Shown piece by piece: positions 32,941-41,540 of a stretch of 64,000 nt of DNA. Within the stretch, counting starts at the first letter, position 1. The number at the start of each line of letters is the position of its first letter. Both the position numbers and the translations under genes were made by a program. The notes under the pieces were generated by a model. That model ran no database searches. It saw nothing but the letters and a program-made list of their open reading frames with translations, and was not told where the DNA came from. The DNA is from Amycolatopsis palatopharyngis. Lineage in GTDB: Bacteria > Actinomycetota > Actinomycetes > Mycobacteriales > Pseudonocardiaceae. The DNA lies in NCBI RefSeq assembly GCF_003385185.1, contig NZ_PQHZ01000009.1, forward strand, positions 124,001 through 188,000. Direction: 5' to 3'.

Positions 32941-35850
32941 TTACTCGTCGTCGTTTCCGCCGCCGCGTGACGGTCTGGGGAAGAGGCCGATGTCGCTGGG
33001 GTCCTCGTCCGGATTGCCCGTGCTGTCCTCGGGGCTGGTCGTGCTGTCCTCGGACGACTTCTCGGGCTTCTTCGACTTGCTCGGCTTCTCCGTGGTCTTC
33101 GACGCTTCGGTGGTCTCGACCGCCTCGGTAGTGCGCACCTGGGTCCTGGTCTGCGGCGGTGGTTCCGGCTGGACCTGCTTACCGATCATGTCGACCTCGG
33201 GGAACTTCAGCTTGGGCTTGCCCTCGAGGTAGGAGTTCATGAACTTCTGCCAAATCTCACCAGGAAGGCCACTGCCGTAGATCTTCTGCCCGTTTGCGGT
33301 CTGGATCGGCTCGTTGACTCCGGTCCCGACCCAGGTCGCCGTGGAGATCTGTGGCGTGTAGCCCACCATCCAGGCCTGCGCGTTCTCATCGGTCTCCGCG
33401 CCACCGTCGGCCACGTACTGGTGCGTGCCGGTCTTACCGGCGCAGTCGCGACCATCGGCACAGGTCAGATCGGAGAACGGCAGCACCGGCTCCAGTGACT
33501 CCGTGACGTTGCCGGCGATCTGCTTGCTCTTCGCCTTGTCGTCCGAGAAGGCCACCTTCTCCTCGACTGGAGTCTCGTACACCAGCGTGCCGTCCGATTC
33601 CTCCACTCGCGTGACGAAATGCGAATCCCGGTGGACGCCATCCGCGGCAAAAGTGCCGTACGCGGACGCCATGTCTTCCGGAGTGACCATGACGTCCCCA
33701 CCACCGATCGCGATGTTGCCGTCCGGCTTCGGCATGGTTTCGGTCTTTCCGTGCTTCTCCGGGATACCGGCCGCCAGCGCGGCGTCCTTCACGCCCTGCA
33801 CGCCCGTGTCATTGAGCACCATGTCGTAGAACACGGTGTTCGCCGAGCGCTCCATCGCCTCGGCAACCGTGCAGTTGGGGCCGCAGCTGCTGTTCGGGCC
33901 AGCGTTGTTCACCGGCGCCTCCCTGCCCGGGAACATCCGGCCGGAACGGCCGTCGTAGGTCTCCCCGAGGCCCTTGCCGCGTTGCAGCAGGGCCACCAGG
34001 TCGAACGCCTTGAACGCCGACCCCGGGTTGCGCTGCGTGTTGCCCCAGTCCACCGCGTCCAGCTTCGGGTCCGCCGGGCCGCCGTAGTAGGCCAGCACGC
34101 CGCCGGTGTTCGGGTCCACCGCGACCAGTGCCTTACGCAGTTCGGCGGGCTGGCCCTCCATCACCTCGTCCACCGCCGCGACGGCCTTGGCCTGCGCGTC
34201 CGGGTCGATGGTGGTGTAGATCTTGAAGCCGCCCGCCCGGATCTTCTCCTCGGGATAGCCCCTGGCGGCGAGCTCCTGCTCCACCCGGCTCTGGATGTGC
34301 CGGTTGGGTCCGGTGATCTTTTCGGACTTGGTCTCGTCCTCGGGGACCAGTTCCGGCAGCTGCGCGGCGTCCCGGTCGGCCTTCGGCAACCACCTGTTGG
34401 CCACCATCTGGTCCATCACGAAGTTCCAGCGGCGGTCCAGGTACTCCGGATCGTCCGATCGGCTCGGCGCCTGGATGACTCCGGCCAGCACCGCCGCCTC
34501 GGATGCCGACAGCTTGTCGACCGGTTTGTTGAAGTACGCCTGAGAGGCCGTCGAGATCCCGTGCGCACCGCGACCGAAGTAGATCGTGTTCAGGTACGCG
34601 GTGATGATCTCGCTTTTTTCCTGCTCGTTGTTCATCTTGAACGACTTGACGAGCTCGAGGAACTTCCTGGTGTAGGTCGCGTCGTCGTTCTCGGTGGCCT
34701 TCTTGATGTACTGCTGGCTGATCGTGGAACCGCCACCGACGCCGCCGGTCACCTGGTTCCAGGCCGCCCGCATGATGCCGGTGACGTCGAACCCGGGGTT
34801 GGTCTCGAAGGTCGCGTCCTCGGCGGCGTAGACCGCGTGCTTGACGACGTCGGGGATCTCCTCCGCCTTGAGCAGTTGCCGGTTGCCGTTGCCCTGGATG
34901 TCCTTACCCAGGACGTCGCCGTTGGCGTAGAAGTAGGTGACGACCTTGTCCTGGCTGGCCGCGACCTCGTCCGGCGACGGCACGTCCACCAGGAAGTAGG
35001 CGATCGTGAACGCCAATGCGGGCAGCACGAGGAACAGCCCGGTCATCACGTAGAGCGAGCGGCGGACCCGCCGCCACCGGCGCTTCTTGCGCTGCTCCGG
35101 CGTCAGGATCGGCTTGCCGTCCTCGTCGTAGTCCTGCTCGTCCTCGTCGTAGTAGTCGTCGAGGCCTGGTTCGTGCAGGCTGTGCTCTTCGTCATTGGTC
35201 CAGTGGGCGTCGTAGCCGTCCTCGTCGACACCCGTGCCGTTGTGGGTGTGATGGGTCAGCAGCTCAGGCTCCCGGTCCTCGGGACCGATGCGCTGGCCGA
35301 CCATGCCGGTCGGCTGCTCCACCTGCGGGCGACGCGGTGGGGGTGGCGGTGGTGGCGCCATCCCGCCAGGGCGCTGCCCGCCACGTGGGGGTGGCCCTGC
35401 GGGACCACCGGGACCACCAGGTGGGCGAGCGCCGGGAGGAGGCGGCCCCTGGTGCCTGCCCGGCATTCCACCGGGTGGAGTCGGTGGCTGCTGCCGACCC
35501 TGAGCGGGCCCCGGATACTGGGGGCCGGGGCGGCGGGGCTGCGCGGGGCGCTGGGGAACATCCGGCACGCCACCGCCACCGGGCCAGCGGGGAGCGGCGT
35601 CCTCCGCGCCTGGCCACTGCGGCTGCTGGGGAGGCTGCTGCGGCTGCCGAGGTGGCTGCTGCGGTGGCTGTTGCGGTGACTGTGGCGGGCGCCGCGGCGG
35701 AACCGGACGCTGCGCCCGAGGTGGCGGAGGTGGGGGTGGCTCGTCACCGGAGGGCCACTGTGGTGCGCCGCCTTCGCCTGCCGGCCACTGCTCGTGCCTG
35801 CCGCGGCCTGGTTCCTGCTCCGGCCAGCGGCGGTTGTGGTCGTCGTTCAC
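32941..35850 (-). CDS. ponA: Class A bifunctional penicillin-binding protein (PBP1A/PonA1-like)
   Basis: A 969-residue peptidoglycan synthase that polymerises and crosslinks glycan strands outside the membrane. The first ~260 residues are cytosolic and very rich in Pro, Gln and Gly, then acidic. One membrane helix follows at about 265-288 (MTGLFLVLPALAFTIAYFLV). The transglycosylase domain has the catalytic Glu in YAAEDATF (about 343) and GGSTISQQYIKKAT. The transpeptidase domain has SAFK (about 610), SAN (about 668) and KTGT (about 803). The C-terminus (from about 890) is disordered: Pro/Thr, then Lys/Ser, then acidic. The GTG start has GGGAGG 7 bases upstream. Position beside DUF5318, padR and ino1 matches ponA1 of mycobacteria. 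Confidence 0.96.
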   Translation of the reverse strand: MNDDHNRRWPEQEPGRGRHEQWPAGEGGAPQWPSGDEPPPPPPPRAQRPVPPRRPPQSPQQPPQQPPRQPQQPPQQPQWPGAEDAAPRWPGGGGVPDVPQRPAQPRRPGPQYPGPAQGRQQPPTPPGGMPGRHQGPPPPGARPPGGPGGPAGPPPRGGQRPGGMAPPPPPPPRRPQVEQPTGMVGQRIGPEDREPELLTHHTHNGTGVDEDGYDAHWTNDEEHSLHEPGLDDYYDEDEQDYDEDGKPILTPEQRKKRRWRRVRRSLYVMTGLFLVLPALAFTIAYFLVDVPSPDEVAASQDKVVTYFYANGDVLGKDIQGNGNRQLLKAEEIPDVVKHAVYAAEDATFETNPGFDVTGIMRAAWNQVTGGVGGGSTISQQYIKKATENDDATYTRKFLELVKSFKMNNEQEKSEIITAYLNTIYFGRGAHGISTASQAYFNKPVDKLSASEAAVLAGVIQAPSRSDDPEYLDRRWNFVMDQMVANRWLPKADRDAAQLPELVPEDETKSEKITGPNRHIQSRVEQELAARGYPEEKIRAGGFKIYTTIDPDAQAKAVAAVDEVMEGQPAELRKALVAVDPNTGGVLAYYGGPADPKLDAVDWGNTQRNPGSAFKAFDLVALLQRGKGLGETYDGRSGRMFPGREAPVNNAGPNSSCGPNCTVAEAMERSANTVFYDMVLNDTGVQGVKDAALAAGIPEKHGKTETMPKPDGNIAIGGGDVMVTPEDMASAYGTFAADGVHRDSHFVTRVEESDGTLVYETPVEEKVAFSDDKAKSKQIAGNVTESLEPVLPFSDLTCADGRDCAGKTGTHQYVADGGAETDENAQAWMVGYTPQISTATWVGTGVNEPIQTANGQKIYGSGLPGEIWQKFMNSYLEGKPKLKFPEVDMIGKQVQPEPPPQTRTQVRTTEAVETTEASKTTEKPSKSKKPEKSSEDSTTSPEDSTGNPDEDPSDIGLFPRPSRGGGNDDE

Positions 35851-35956
35851 GAATGAGCCTCCCAGACCGGCGCGAACTTGCTCGCCGCCCTGTGTTCATG
35901 AGCTGTGGTGTTCAGGGTGTTCTGCATGGTCAGAGTGGTCGGAACGGTCGGAGTGA

Positions 35957-36355
35957 TCACTGCCCCGCAGTCCTCCGAGAGCGGGTTTGTGTCTCTCCGG
36001 TTCCCAGGACGTATGACTGCACCAAATGGTTCCAGCTACACGACCGGCACACCTCGACCACGTAGACGGTGAACTCGCCGAACAGGCCGGCCATCCGGTC
36101 CAGTTCGTCAGGTGCCCGCGCCGATCCGGCGACGTGCTTGAGCTCGTCTCCGTACACCCAGCTGACCTGCGTCAATGCCTCTTTGCGACAGACAGGGCAA
36201 CTCGAGTCGGTGGACCGGCCGTGGAACTTCGCCGCCCGCAGCAGATACGGGCTGGCGTCACACACGTCCATGGTGCCGACTCGACCGGAGTAGACCTCGG
36301 CGAGCAGCGCTTTGCGCTGTAACGCGTAGTCGACGACCTGCCGCTGGTTTCGCAC
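35957..36355 (-). CDS. DUF5318 protein with zinc ribbon (Rv0049-like)
   Basis: A 132-residue conserved actinobacterial protein of unknown function. It has a zinc-ribbon pattern: CPVCRKE in the middle and VCRSCSWNHL near the C-terminus. The N-terminus RNQRQVVDYALQRKALLAEV and segment PYLLRAAKFHGR match the Rv0049 family as I remember it. The GTG at 36355 is chosen because TACTCT lies 6 bases upstream, the conserved N-terminus starts exactly there, and there is no Shine-Dalgarno. It is transcribed towards ponA and divergent from padR, the standing arrangement of this block, so a cell-envelope role is possible but unproven. Confidence 0.88.
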   Translation of the reverse strand: MRNQRQVVDYALQRKALLAEVYSGRVGTMDVCDASPYLLRAAKFHGRSTDSSCPVCRKEALTQVSWVYGDELKHVAGSARAPDELDRMAGLFGEFTVYVVEVCRSCSWNHLVQSYVLGTGETQTRSRRTAGQ

Positions 36356-36361
36356 CTCAAC

Positions 36362-36367
36362 AGAGTA
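36362..36367 (-). promoter_or_regulatory. Putative leaderless -10 element (TACTCT) of the DUF5318 gene
   Basis: Minus-strand TACTCT fits TANNNT and is followed by 6 bases and the GTG at 36355. This start agrees with the conserved N-terminus of the family, which supports the leaderless reading here more strongly than at most other sites. Confidence 0.55.
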
Positions 36368-36509
36368 CGTGCTGCCGGTTGGAACGCCATGAGCCGATCC
36401 GCGGAGTGACGGTCGCAACCGAGGCGACACGCCCAAAACTGAATAACTTTTCGGTAAACATAGCCTGGCCTATGGGTGGATCAGGGCCGTTAGCTACACC
36501 ACTTCGATG

Positions 36510-36526
36510 TATCGGTGCGATATAGT
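36510..36526 (+). promoter_or_regulatory. padR promoter with overlapping inverted repeat
   Basis: TATCGGTGCGATA (36510-36522) is a 5-3-5 inverted repeat that overlaps TATAGT (36521-36526), a good -10 hexamer. Transcription would start near 36533, about 77 bases before the padR start codon. An inverted repeat on the -10 fits negative autoregulation by PadR, which is usual for the family. Confidence 0.5.
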
Positions 36527-36609
36527 GGCGCGGTAGGTTTCGGTTCGTCATCGCCGGGTACTACCTGAAATCCGTTGGTGGCGCCGTTTGTTCCCGAAGG
36601 GGGTGCACT

Positions 36610-37233
36610 GTGCTGGAGTTCGCCGTACTGGGTCTGCTGCACGAGGCGCCCATGCACGGCTATGTGCTGCGCAAACGGCTACACGAAACGCTCGGACCGT
36701 TCCGCACGTTCTCCTACGGCTCGCTTTATCCGACCCTACGTCGGTTGCAACGAGCCGGGTTGATCGTGGAGGAGCCGGCCGAGGTCGGTGCGGCTGGGAC
36801 CACCGAGTCCGCGACAGCCACACCGGCGACACCAGGTCAGGCAAAGGCGGCTGGCCGTCAGCAGAACAGAAGTGGCTGGGGCCGCCGCGCCAAGCGGGTC
36901 TACAAGCTCACGGCGGAAGGCAAGGAGCGGTTCGCCGAACTGCTCGGCGACGCCGGGCCGCAGACCTGGGACGACGAAGGTTTCGGTGTCCATCTGACGT
37001 TCTTCTCGAGGACACCGGCCGACGTCAGGATGCGGATTTTGGAGGGCAGGCGCCGACGCGTCGAGGAACGCCGCGAAGGTTTGCGCGCCGCCATGGCCAG
37101 GGCCGAGGAGAAGATCGACCGCTACACCCGGGAACTGCACCGGCTTGGGCTGGAGACCAGTGAACGGGAGGTGCGTTGGCTCAACGAGCTGATCGCGCAT
37201 GAACAGGCCGAGCAACGCGGGCAGCAGACCTGA
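36610..37233 (+). CDS. PadR-family transcriptional regulator
   Basis: A 207-residue regulator. The N-terminal winged helix is typical of PadR proteins: [20 protein letters not shown], then [21 protein letters not shown] disordered Ala/Thr-rich insertion (about residues 62-90) precedes the wing and [16 protein letters not shown]. The C-terminal helices (about 140-207) form the dimerisation arm. The GTG start has AAGGGGG 7 bases upstream. It is 56 bases upstream of ino1 in the same direction. In mycobacteria the Rv0047c-ino1 neighbourhood is the same, so ino1 is a natural candidate target. Ligand unknown. Confidence 0.93.
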   Translation: MLEFAVLGLLHEAPMHGYVLRKRLHETLGPFRTFSYGSLYPTLRRLQRAGLIVEEPAEVGAAGTTESATATPATPGQAKAAGRQQNRSGWGRRAKRVYKLTAEGKERFAELLGDAGPQTWDDEGFGVHLTFFSRTPADVRMRILEGRRRRVEERREGLRAAMARAEEKIDRYTRELHRLGLETSEREVRWLNELIAHEQAEQRGQQT

Positions 37234-37289
37234 CCGGACGGCTCGGAAAAGACCTACGACAGAGAACACGAGTTAAAGGAGAAACCGGC

Positions 37290-38381
37290 ATGGGCGAGAA
37301 CCGCCGCAAGGTGCGGGTGGCCATCGTGGGCGTTGGCAACTGCGCGGCGTCGCTGGTGCAAGGCGTCCAGTACTACCAGGACGCCGACCCCACAGCGCGC
37401 GTGCCAGGGCTGATGCACGTGCAGTTCGGTGAGTACCACGTCCGCGACATCGAGTTCGTCGCCGCGTTCGACGTGGACGCCAAGAAGGTCGGCCGCGACC
37501 TCTCGGAAGCCATCGTCGCCAGCGAGAACAACACGATCAAGATCGCCGACGTGCCGCCGCTCGGGGTCACCGTGCAGCGTGGGCACACCTATGACGGGCT
37601 CGGCCGGTTCTACCGCGAGACCATCGACGAGTCCGACGAGCAGCCGGTCGACATGGCGACGGCGCTGCGTGAGGCCAAGGCCGACGTGCTGGTGTCGTAC
37701 CTGCCGGTCGGCTCCGAGGACGCCGACAAGTTCTACGCGCAGGCCGCGATCGACGCGAAGGTCGGCTTCGTCAACGCGCTGCCGGTGTTCATCGCCTCCG
37801 ACCCGGAGTGGGCGGCGAAGTTCACCGAGGCCGGGGTGCCGATCGTCGGTGACGACATCAAGTCCCAGGTCGGCGCGACCATAACGCACCGGGTGCTGGC
37901 GAAGCTGTTCGAGGACCGTGGCGTGCAGCTCGACCGCACGATGCAGCTCAACGTGGGCGGGAACATGGACTTCCTGAACATGAAGGAGCTGGAGCGGCTG
38001 GAGTCCAAGAAGGTCTCCAAGACCCAGTCGGTCACCTCACAGGTCGACCGCGACCTCGGCAAGGGCAACGTGCACATCGGCCCGTCCGACTACGTGCAGT
38101 GGCTGGACGACCGCAAGTGGGCCTACGTGCGGCTCGAGGGCCGCGCCTTCGGCGACGTGCCGTTGAACATGGAGTACAAGCTCGAGGTGTGGGACTCGCC
38201 GAACTCGGCGGGCATCATCATCGACGCCGTGCGCGCGGCGAAGATCGCCATCGATCGCGGCATCGGCGGCCCGATCCTCTCGGCGTCCTCGTACTTCATG
38301 AAGTCGCCGCCGGAGCAGTACCGCGACTCCGAGGCCTACGACGCGGTGGAGAAGTTCATCGCGGGCGAGCTCGACCGCTGA
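37290..38381 (+). CDS. ino1: Myo-inositol-1-phosphate synthase
   Basis: A 363-residue NAD-dependent enzyme converting glucose-6-phosphate to inositol-1-phosphate, the entry to phosphatidylinositol and mycothiol. The Rossmann glycine motif [17 protein letters not shown] is at residues about 11-27. Other family segments are [37 protein letters not shown] and [12 protein letters not shown] with SKKVSKT. The length and motifs match the short bacterial type (Rv0046c). ATG start with AAAGGAGAAA 5 bases upstream. It ends in a strong terminator shared with the convergent HAD gene. Confidence 0.97.
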   Translation: MGENRRKVRVAIVGVGNCAASLVQGVQYYQDADPTARVPGLMHVQFGEYHVRDIEFVAAFDVDAKKVGRDLSEAIVASENNTIKIADVPPLGVTVQRGHTYDGLGRFYRETIDESDEQPVDMATALREAKADVLVSYLPVGSEDADKFYAQAAIDAKVGFVNALPVFIASDPEWAAKFTEAGVPIVGDDIKSQVGATITHRVLAKLFEDRGVQLDRTMQLNVGGNMDFLNMKELERLESKKVSKTQSVTSQVDRDLGKGNVHIGPSDYVQWLDDRKWAYVRLEGRAFGDVPLNMEYKLEVWDSPNSAGIIIDAVRAAKIAIDRGIGGPILSASSYFMKSPPEQYRDSEAYDAVEKFIAGELDR

Positions 38382-38395
38382 TCGTTCGGCCCATT

Positions 38396-38449
38396 CACCA
38401 TGGCCATCTCGGGGACGGCAGAGGCCCCCGAGGTGGCCATGGTGTTTTT
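38396..38449. terminator. Strong terminator between ino1 and the convergent HAD gene
   Basis: A 19-base-pair stem (arms 38396-38414 and 38426-38444, one G-U-type mismatch, arm begins CACCATGGCCA) with an 11-base loop, followed by TTTTT at 38445-38449. It serves ino1 on the plus strand and, lacking a T-run on the other side, perhaps only weakly the HAD gene, whose stop codon starts at its edge. Confidence 0.9.
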
Positions 38450-39099
38450 CAGCTGAGCAACCCGCTGACGGTGGCGGGCAGCTCGGCCAGGTCGTCCAGC
38501 ACGGTGTGAACCTCGGCGAGCACGTCGGGGTCCGGTGGGAAGTGCGGGTTCGGCACGCCGATCACGGTCATCCCGGCCGCCAGCGCCGACCGGAGTCCGT
38601 TGGTCGAGTCCTCGACGGCGATGCACGACCGAGCGTTCACGCCAAGCTGGGCGGCCGCTTCGAGGTAGACGTCCGGCGCGGGCTTGCCAGCGGCCACCTG
38701 CTCGCTGGACAACGCGACCCGGACGAGCCCGGTCAGGTCCGTCGCTTCCAGAAACGCCGTGATCAGTACCGGCGGTGACGAGCTGGCGATCGCGACCGGA
38801 CACAGCTCGCCTACCGCGCGGACTGCCTGTTCGGCTCCGGGCAGGACCGGCGGGCCCTGCTCGTAGCGCTGTGCCATCCGGTTGACAACCAGCTCGGCGA
38901 CCTCCTCCGGAGGCAGCGGCAGCCCCAGCTCCGTCACCAGATATCGCGCCCACTCCGGGGTGCTCATCCCCTGCAGAGCTCGAGTGGCCTCCTCCCGCCA
39001 CTGCCCGCCCTGCTCGGCGACCACGGCTCTGCGCACCTCGTCCCAGGTTCGCTCCGAGTCGACCAGTACTCCGTCAAGATCGAATATCACAGCATCCAC
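38449..39099 (-). CDS. HAD-superfamily sugar-phosphatase-like hydrolase
   Basis: A 216-residue haloacid-dehalogenase hydrolase of the beta-phosphoglucomutase/phosphatase subgroup. Motif I, DAVIFDLDGVLVDS, carries nucleophile D7 and D9. Motif II is AIASSSPP, motif III the Lys in AAGKPAPDVYL, and motif IV VEDSTNGLRSALAAGM. The helical cap domain (residues about 20-80) is present. Likely substrates are small sugar phosphates, not determinable here. The GTG at 39099 is preferred over the TTG at 39108 because TACGTT lies 7 bases upstream of it and the protein then begins directly with strand one. It is divergent from the first phoX gene. Confidence 0.92.
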   Translation of the reverse strand: MDAVIFDLDGVLVDSERTWDEVRRAVVAEQGGQWREEATRALQGMSTPEWARYLVTELGLPLPPEEVAELVVNRMAQRYEQGPPVLPGAEQAVRAVGELCPVAIASSSPPVLITAFLEATDLTGLVRVALSSEQVAAGKPAPDVYLEAAAQLGVNARSCIAVEDSTNGLRSALAAGMTVIGVPNPHFPPDPDVLAEVHTVLDDLAELPATVSGLLS

Positions 39100-39106
39100 G
39101 ACAGCC

Positions 39107-39112
39107 AACGTA
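39107..39112 (-). promoter_or_regulatory. Putative leaderless -10 element (TACGTT) of the HAD gene
   Basis: Minus-strand TACGTT fits TANNNT, with 7 bases to the GTG at 39099. It decides that start over the TTG three codons upstream, which it would overlap. Confidence 0.45.
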
Positions 39113-39125
39113 CCTGTGAGTCGAT

Positions 39126-39165
39126 TTACTTAGCATTGCTCAGTAAATAAGTTAGCCTTGCCGAT
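39126..39165. promoter_or_regulatory. Inverted repeat and possible IdeR/DtxR iron box upstream of phoX
   Basis: Two adjoining motifs in the HAD-phoX intergenic region. TTACTTAGC-ATT-GCTCAGTAA (39126-39146) is a 9-3-9 inverted repeat with one mismatch. ATAAGTTAGCCTTGCCGAT (39147-39165) matches 13 of 19 positions of the IdeR/DtxR consensus TTAGGTTAGSCTAACCTAA. Either could be an operator. PhoX enzymes use iron, so iron control is plausible, but the match is only moderate. Confidence 0.35.
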
Positions 39166-39311
39166 CCGCACACGGTGCCCGCCGAGGCGGCATTGGCCGG
39201 CGAGGAGTTCTGAGCACAACAACATCTTCGTGAAGAACTGTCGAATGGCGGATTCCATCCAGATGGATAGTGGCTTAACGTCGGGGCCCGAACTGAGCCC
39301 CGGAGGTCGCG

Positions 39312-41381
39312 TTGCCAGCACTGCCGCAGCACCTGCTCCCCATCCAGCCCGTGCATTCCGGCGGGCGAGCCGCCGTCACCTGTAAGTACCGGTGCGGGGA
39401 TGCCTGCTTCCACGAGCCATCGAATCCCACGAGCAACCCGTACTTCGGGGAGATCGTCGACCAGGTGATGAGCCGCCGTGGCGCACTGCGTGCCGCGGCT
39501 GTGGTGACGTTCGCCGCCGGCGCCCTCGGCGCGGGCGGACTCGCCCGCCCTGCTGGTGCCGCAGCAGCCGAGAGCGGCAGGCCGGCGGGCCCCGCGCCGG
39601 GGACGGACTTCCAGCGGGTCGAGCCGAACACGCTCGATACCGTCGTCGTGCCGGACGGCTACGAGCAGGCCATCGTCATCCGCTGGGGTGATCCGATCCT
39701 GCCGGGTGCACCCGAGTTCGATTTCGAGAACCAGACGGCGGCCGCGCAGGAGCAGCAGTTCGGCTTCAACAACGACTTCGCCGCCCTGCTGCCGATGGAT
39801 CATCAGGGACTGGCCGCGCTGCTGGTGACCAACCACGAGTACACGACAGAAGAGTTCATGTTCCGTGGCTACGACGAGGCGAATCCGACCGAGGAACAGG
39901 TGCGCATCGCCTGGGCCGCGCACGGGCTCTCGGTCCTCCTGGTCACGCGGAGCTGGAACTCCGGCGCCTACAGCTCGAGGTCGTCCGGGTTCAACCGCCG
40001 CATCACCGCCCGCACGCCGTTCGTCGTCGCCGGTCCCGCTGCGGGCAGCGACCTGCTCAAGACCCCGGACGACCCCACCGGAACCCGGGTGCTGGGGACG
40101 TTGAACAACTGCGCGGGCGGTGTCACCCCGTGGGGCACGATCCTGTCCGGCGAGGAGAACTTCAACCAGTACTTCGCGAACGCGGACGAGGTGGCCGACC
40201 CCGCGGTACGCGCACGCCTCGCCCGATACGGCATGACGGGCACGGAGACCGGTCGCAAGTGGGAGCGCTTCGACTCCCGCTTCGATCTCACCCAGCAGCC
40301 CAACGAGGCGAACCGATTCGGCTGGATCATCGAGCTCGACCCGCGGGACCCGCACAGCGCACCGATCAAACACACGGCACTCGGCCGGTTCAAGCACGAG
40401 GGCGCCACCATCCGGGTCGCGGACGACGGCAGGGTGGTCGCCTACTCCGGCGACGACGAAGCCTTCGAGTACGTCTACAAGTTCGTCTCCGACCGCAAGA
40501 TGAAGAAGGGCGCCAGCAGGTCGGCTCGCCGGCACAACATGACCCTGCTGGACGAGGGCACCCTCTACGTCGGCCGGTTCACCGGGGACAGCCCAGGTGA
40601 GATCGACGGTTCCGGGACTCTGCCTGCCGACGGCGAGTTCGACGGCACCGGTGAGTGGTTGCCGCTGGTCAGCGGCAACCGTTCGTTCGTGCCGGGAATG
40701 ACCGCGGAGGAGGTCTACGTCTTCACCAGGGAGGCCGCCGACCGCGTCGGGGGCACGAAGATGGACCGGCCCGAGGACATCCAGCCGCACCCGGGTACCG
40801 GCCGGGTCTACTTCGCGCTCACCAAGAACTCGGCAAGGGGTAAGGAAGGCTTCCCCGCCGCCGACGAGGTGAACCCGCGCACCGGCAACAAGCACGGTCA
40901 GGTCGTGGAGCTGGAAGAGGAGCGGGGCGACGCGCTGGCCACCAGCTTCAGCTGGCGGCTGCTACTGGTGTGCGGGGACCCGAACTCCCCGGACACCTAC
41001 TTCGCCGGTTTCCCGAAGGACCAGGTCAGCCCGATCTCCAGTCCGGACAACGTGGCCTTCGACCACCACGGCAACCTGTGGGTCTCCACCGACTCGGGCG
41101 GCGCGCTCGGCATCAACGACGGGCTCTACGCCGTGCCGCTGGAAGGCAGCAGGCGCGGCGACCTGCGGCTGTTCCTCACGGTGCCCCGGGGTGGGGAGAC
41201 CTGTGGCCCGGTGATCGGGGACAAGGTCGTCACGGTGTGTGTGCAGCACCCCGGCGAGGTGGACGGTGCCAGTGCCGACAACCCCGCCTCGAACTGGCCG
41301 GACGGTGGTGACAACCGCCCCCGGCCTTCCGTGGTCGCGGTGTGGAAACCAGGCAGGAACGGCCTGTCCCCCATCGGCTGA
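39312..41381 (+). CDS. phoX: PhoX-family (DUF839) Tat-exported phosphatase, copy 1
   Basis: A 689-residue PhoX-type alkaline phosphatase, an iron/calcium enzyme that frees phosphate from organic esters outside the cell. A conserved leader with three Cys (CKYRCGDACF, residues 24-33) precedes a twin-arginine export signal (SRRGALRAAAVV, from residue 54). The long beta-propeller body has family segments DFENQTAAAQEQQFGFNNDF, LLVTNHEYTTEE, NNCAGGVTPWGTILSGEENF, KHTALGRFKHEGA, VYVFTREAADRVG, TKMDRPEDIQPHP and SSPDNVAFDHHGNLWVSTD. The TTG start has GGAGG 5 bases upstream, as in copy 2. Phosphate-starvation control is typical of the family. The paralogue follows 160 bases downstream. Confidence 0.93.
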   Translation: MPALPQHLLPIQPVHSGGRAAVTCKYRCGDACFHEPSNPTSNPYFGEIVDQVMSRRGALRAAAVVTFAAGALGAGGLARPAGAAAAESGRPAGPAPGTDFQRVEPNTLDTVVVPDGYEQAIVIRWGDPILPGAPEFDFENQTAAAQEQQFGFNNDFAALLPMDHQGLAALLVTNHEYTTEEFMFRGYDEANPTEEQVRIAWAAHGLSVLLVTRSWNSGAYSSRSSGFNRRITARTPFVVAGPAAGSDLLKTPDDPTGTRVLGTLNNCAGGVTPWGTILSGEENFNQYFANADEVADPAVRARLARYGMTGTETGRKWERFDSRFDLTQQPNEANRFGWIIELDPRDPHSAPIKHTALGRFKHEGATIRVADDGRVVAYSGDDEAFEYVYKFVSDRKMKKGASRSARRHNMTLLDEGTLYVGRFTGDSPGEIDGSGTLPADGEFDGTGEWLPLVSGNRSFVPGMTAEEVYVFTREAADRVGGTKMDRPEDIQPHPGTGRVYFALTKNSARGKEGFPAADEVNPRTGNKHGQVVELEEERGDALATSFSWRLLLVCGDPNSPDTYFAGFPKDQVSPISSPDNVAFDHHGNLWVSTDSGGALGINDGLYAVPLEGSRRGDLRLFLTVPRGGETCGPVIGDKVVTVCVQHPGEVDGASADNPASNWPDGGDNRPRPSVVAVWKPGRNGLSPIG

Positions 41382-41540
41382 CCCCCGCTGAAACAGCTGA
41401 ATCGCGGACCCAGCTCGCCCCCGGACGAGCTGGGTCCGCTCACGTTCGCGTGGTGTTCATTTGGACTTTCGAAGCGCATCGCTTAGCCGACCTAACGTTT
41501 GCCACGTTCCCCTGACCGAGTGAACCACCATGGAGGCCTT

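Noticed and set aside
41483-41495. TTAG-N5-CTAA upstream of phoX 2 as an IdeR box
   Set aside because: The half-site spacing is one base short of the IdeR consensus and the flanks do not match; it is noted only as a small inverted repeat.
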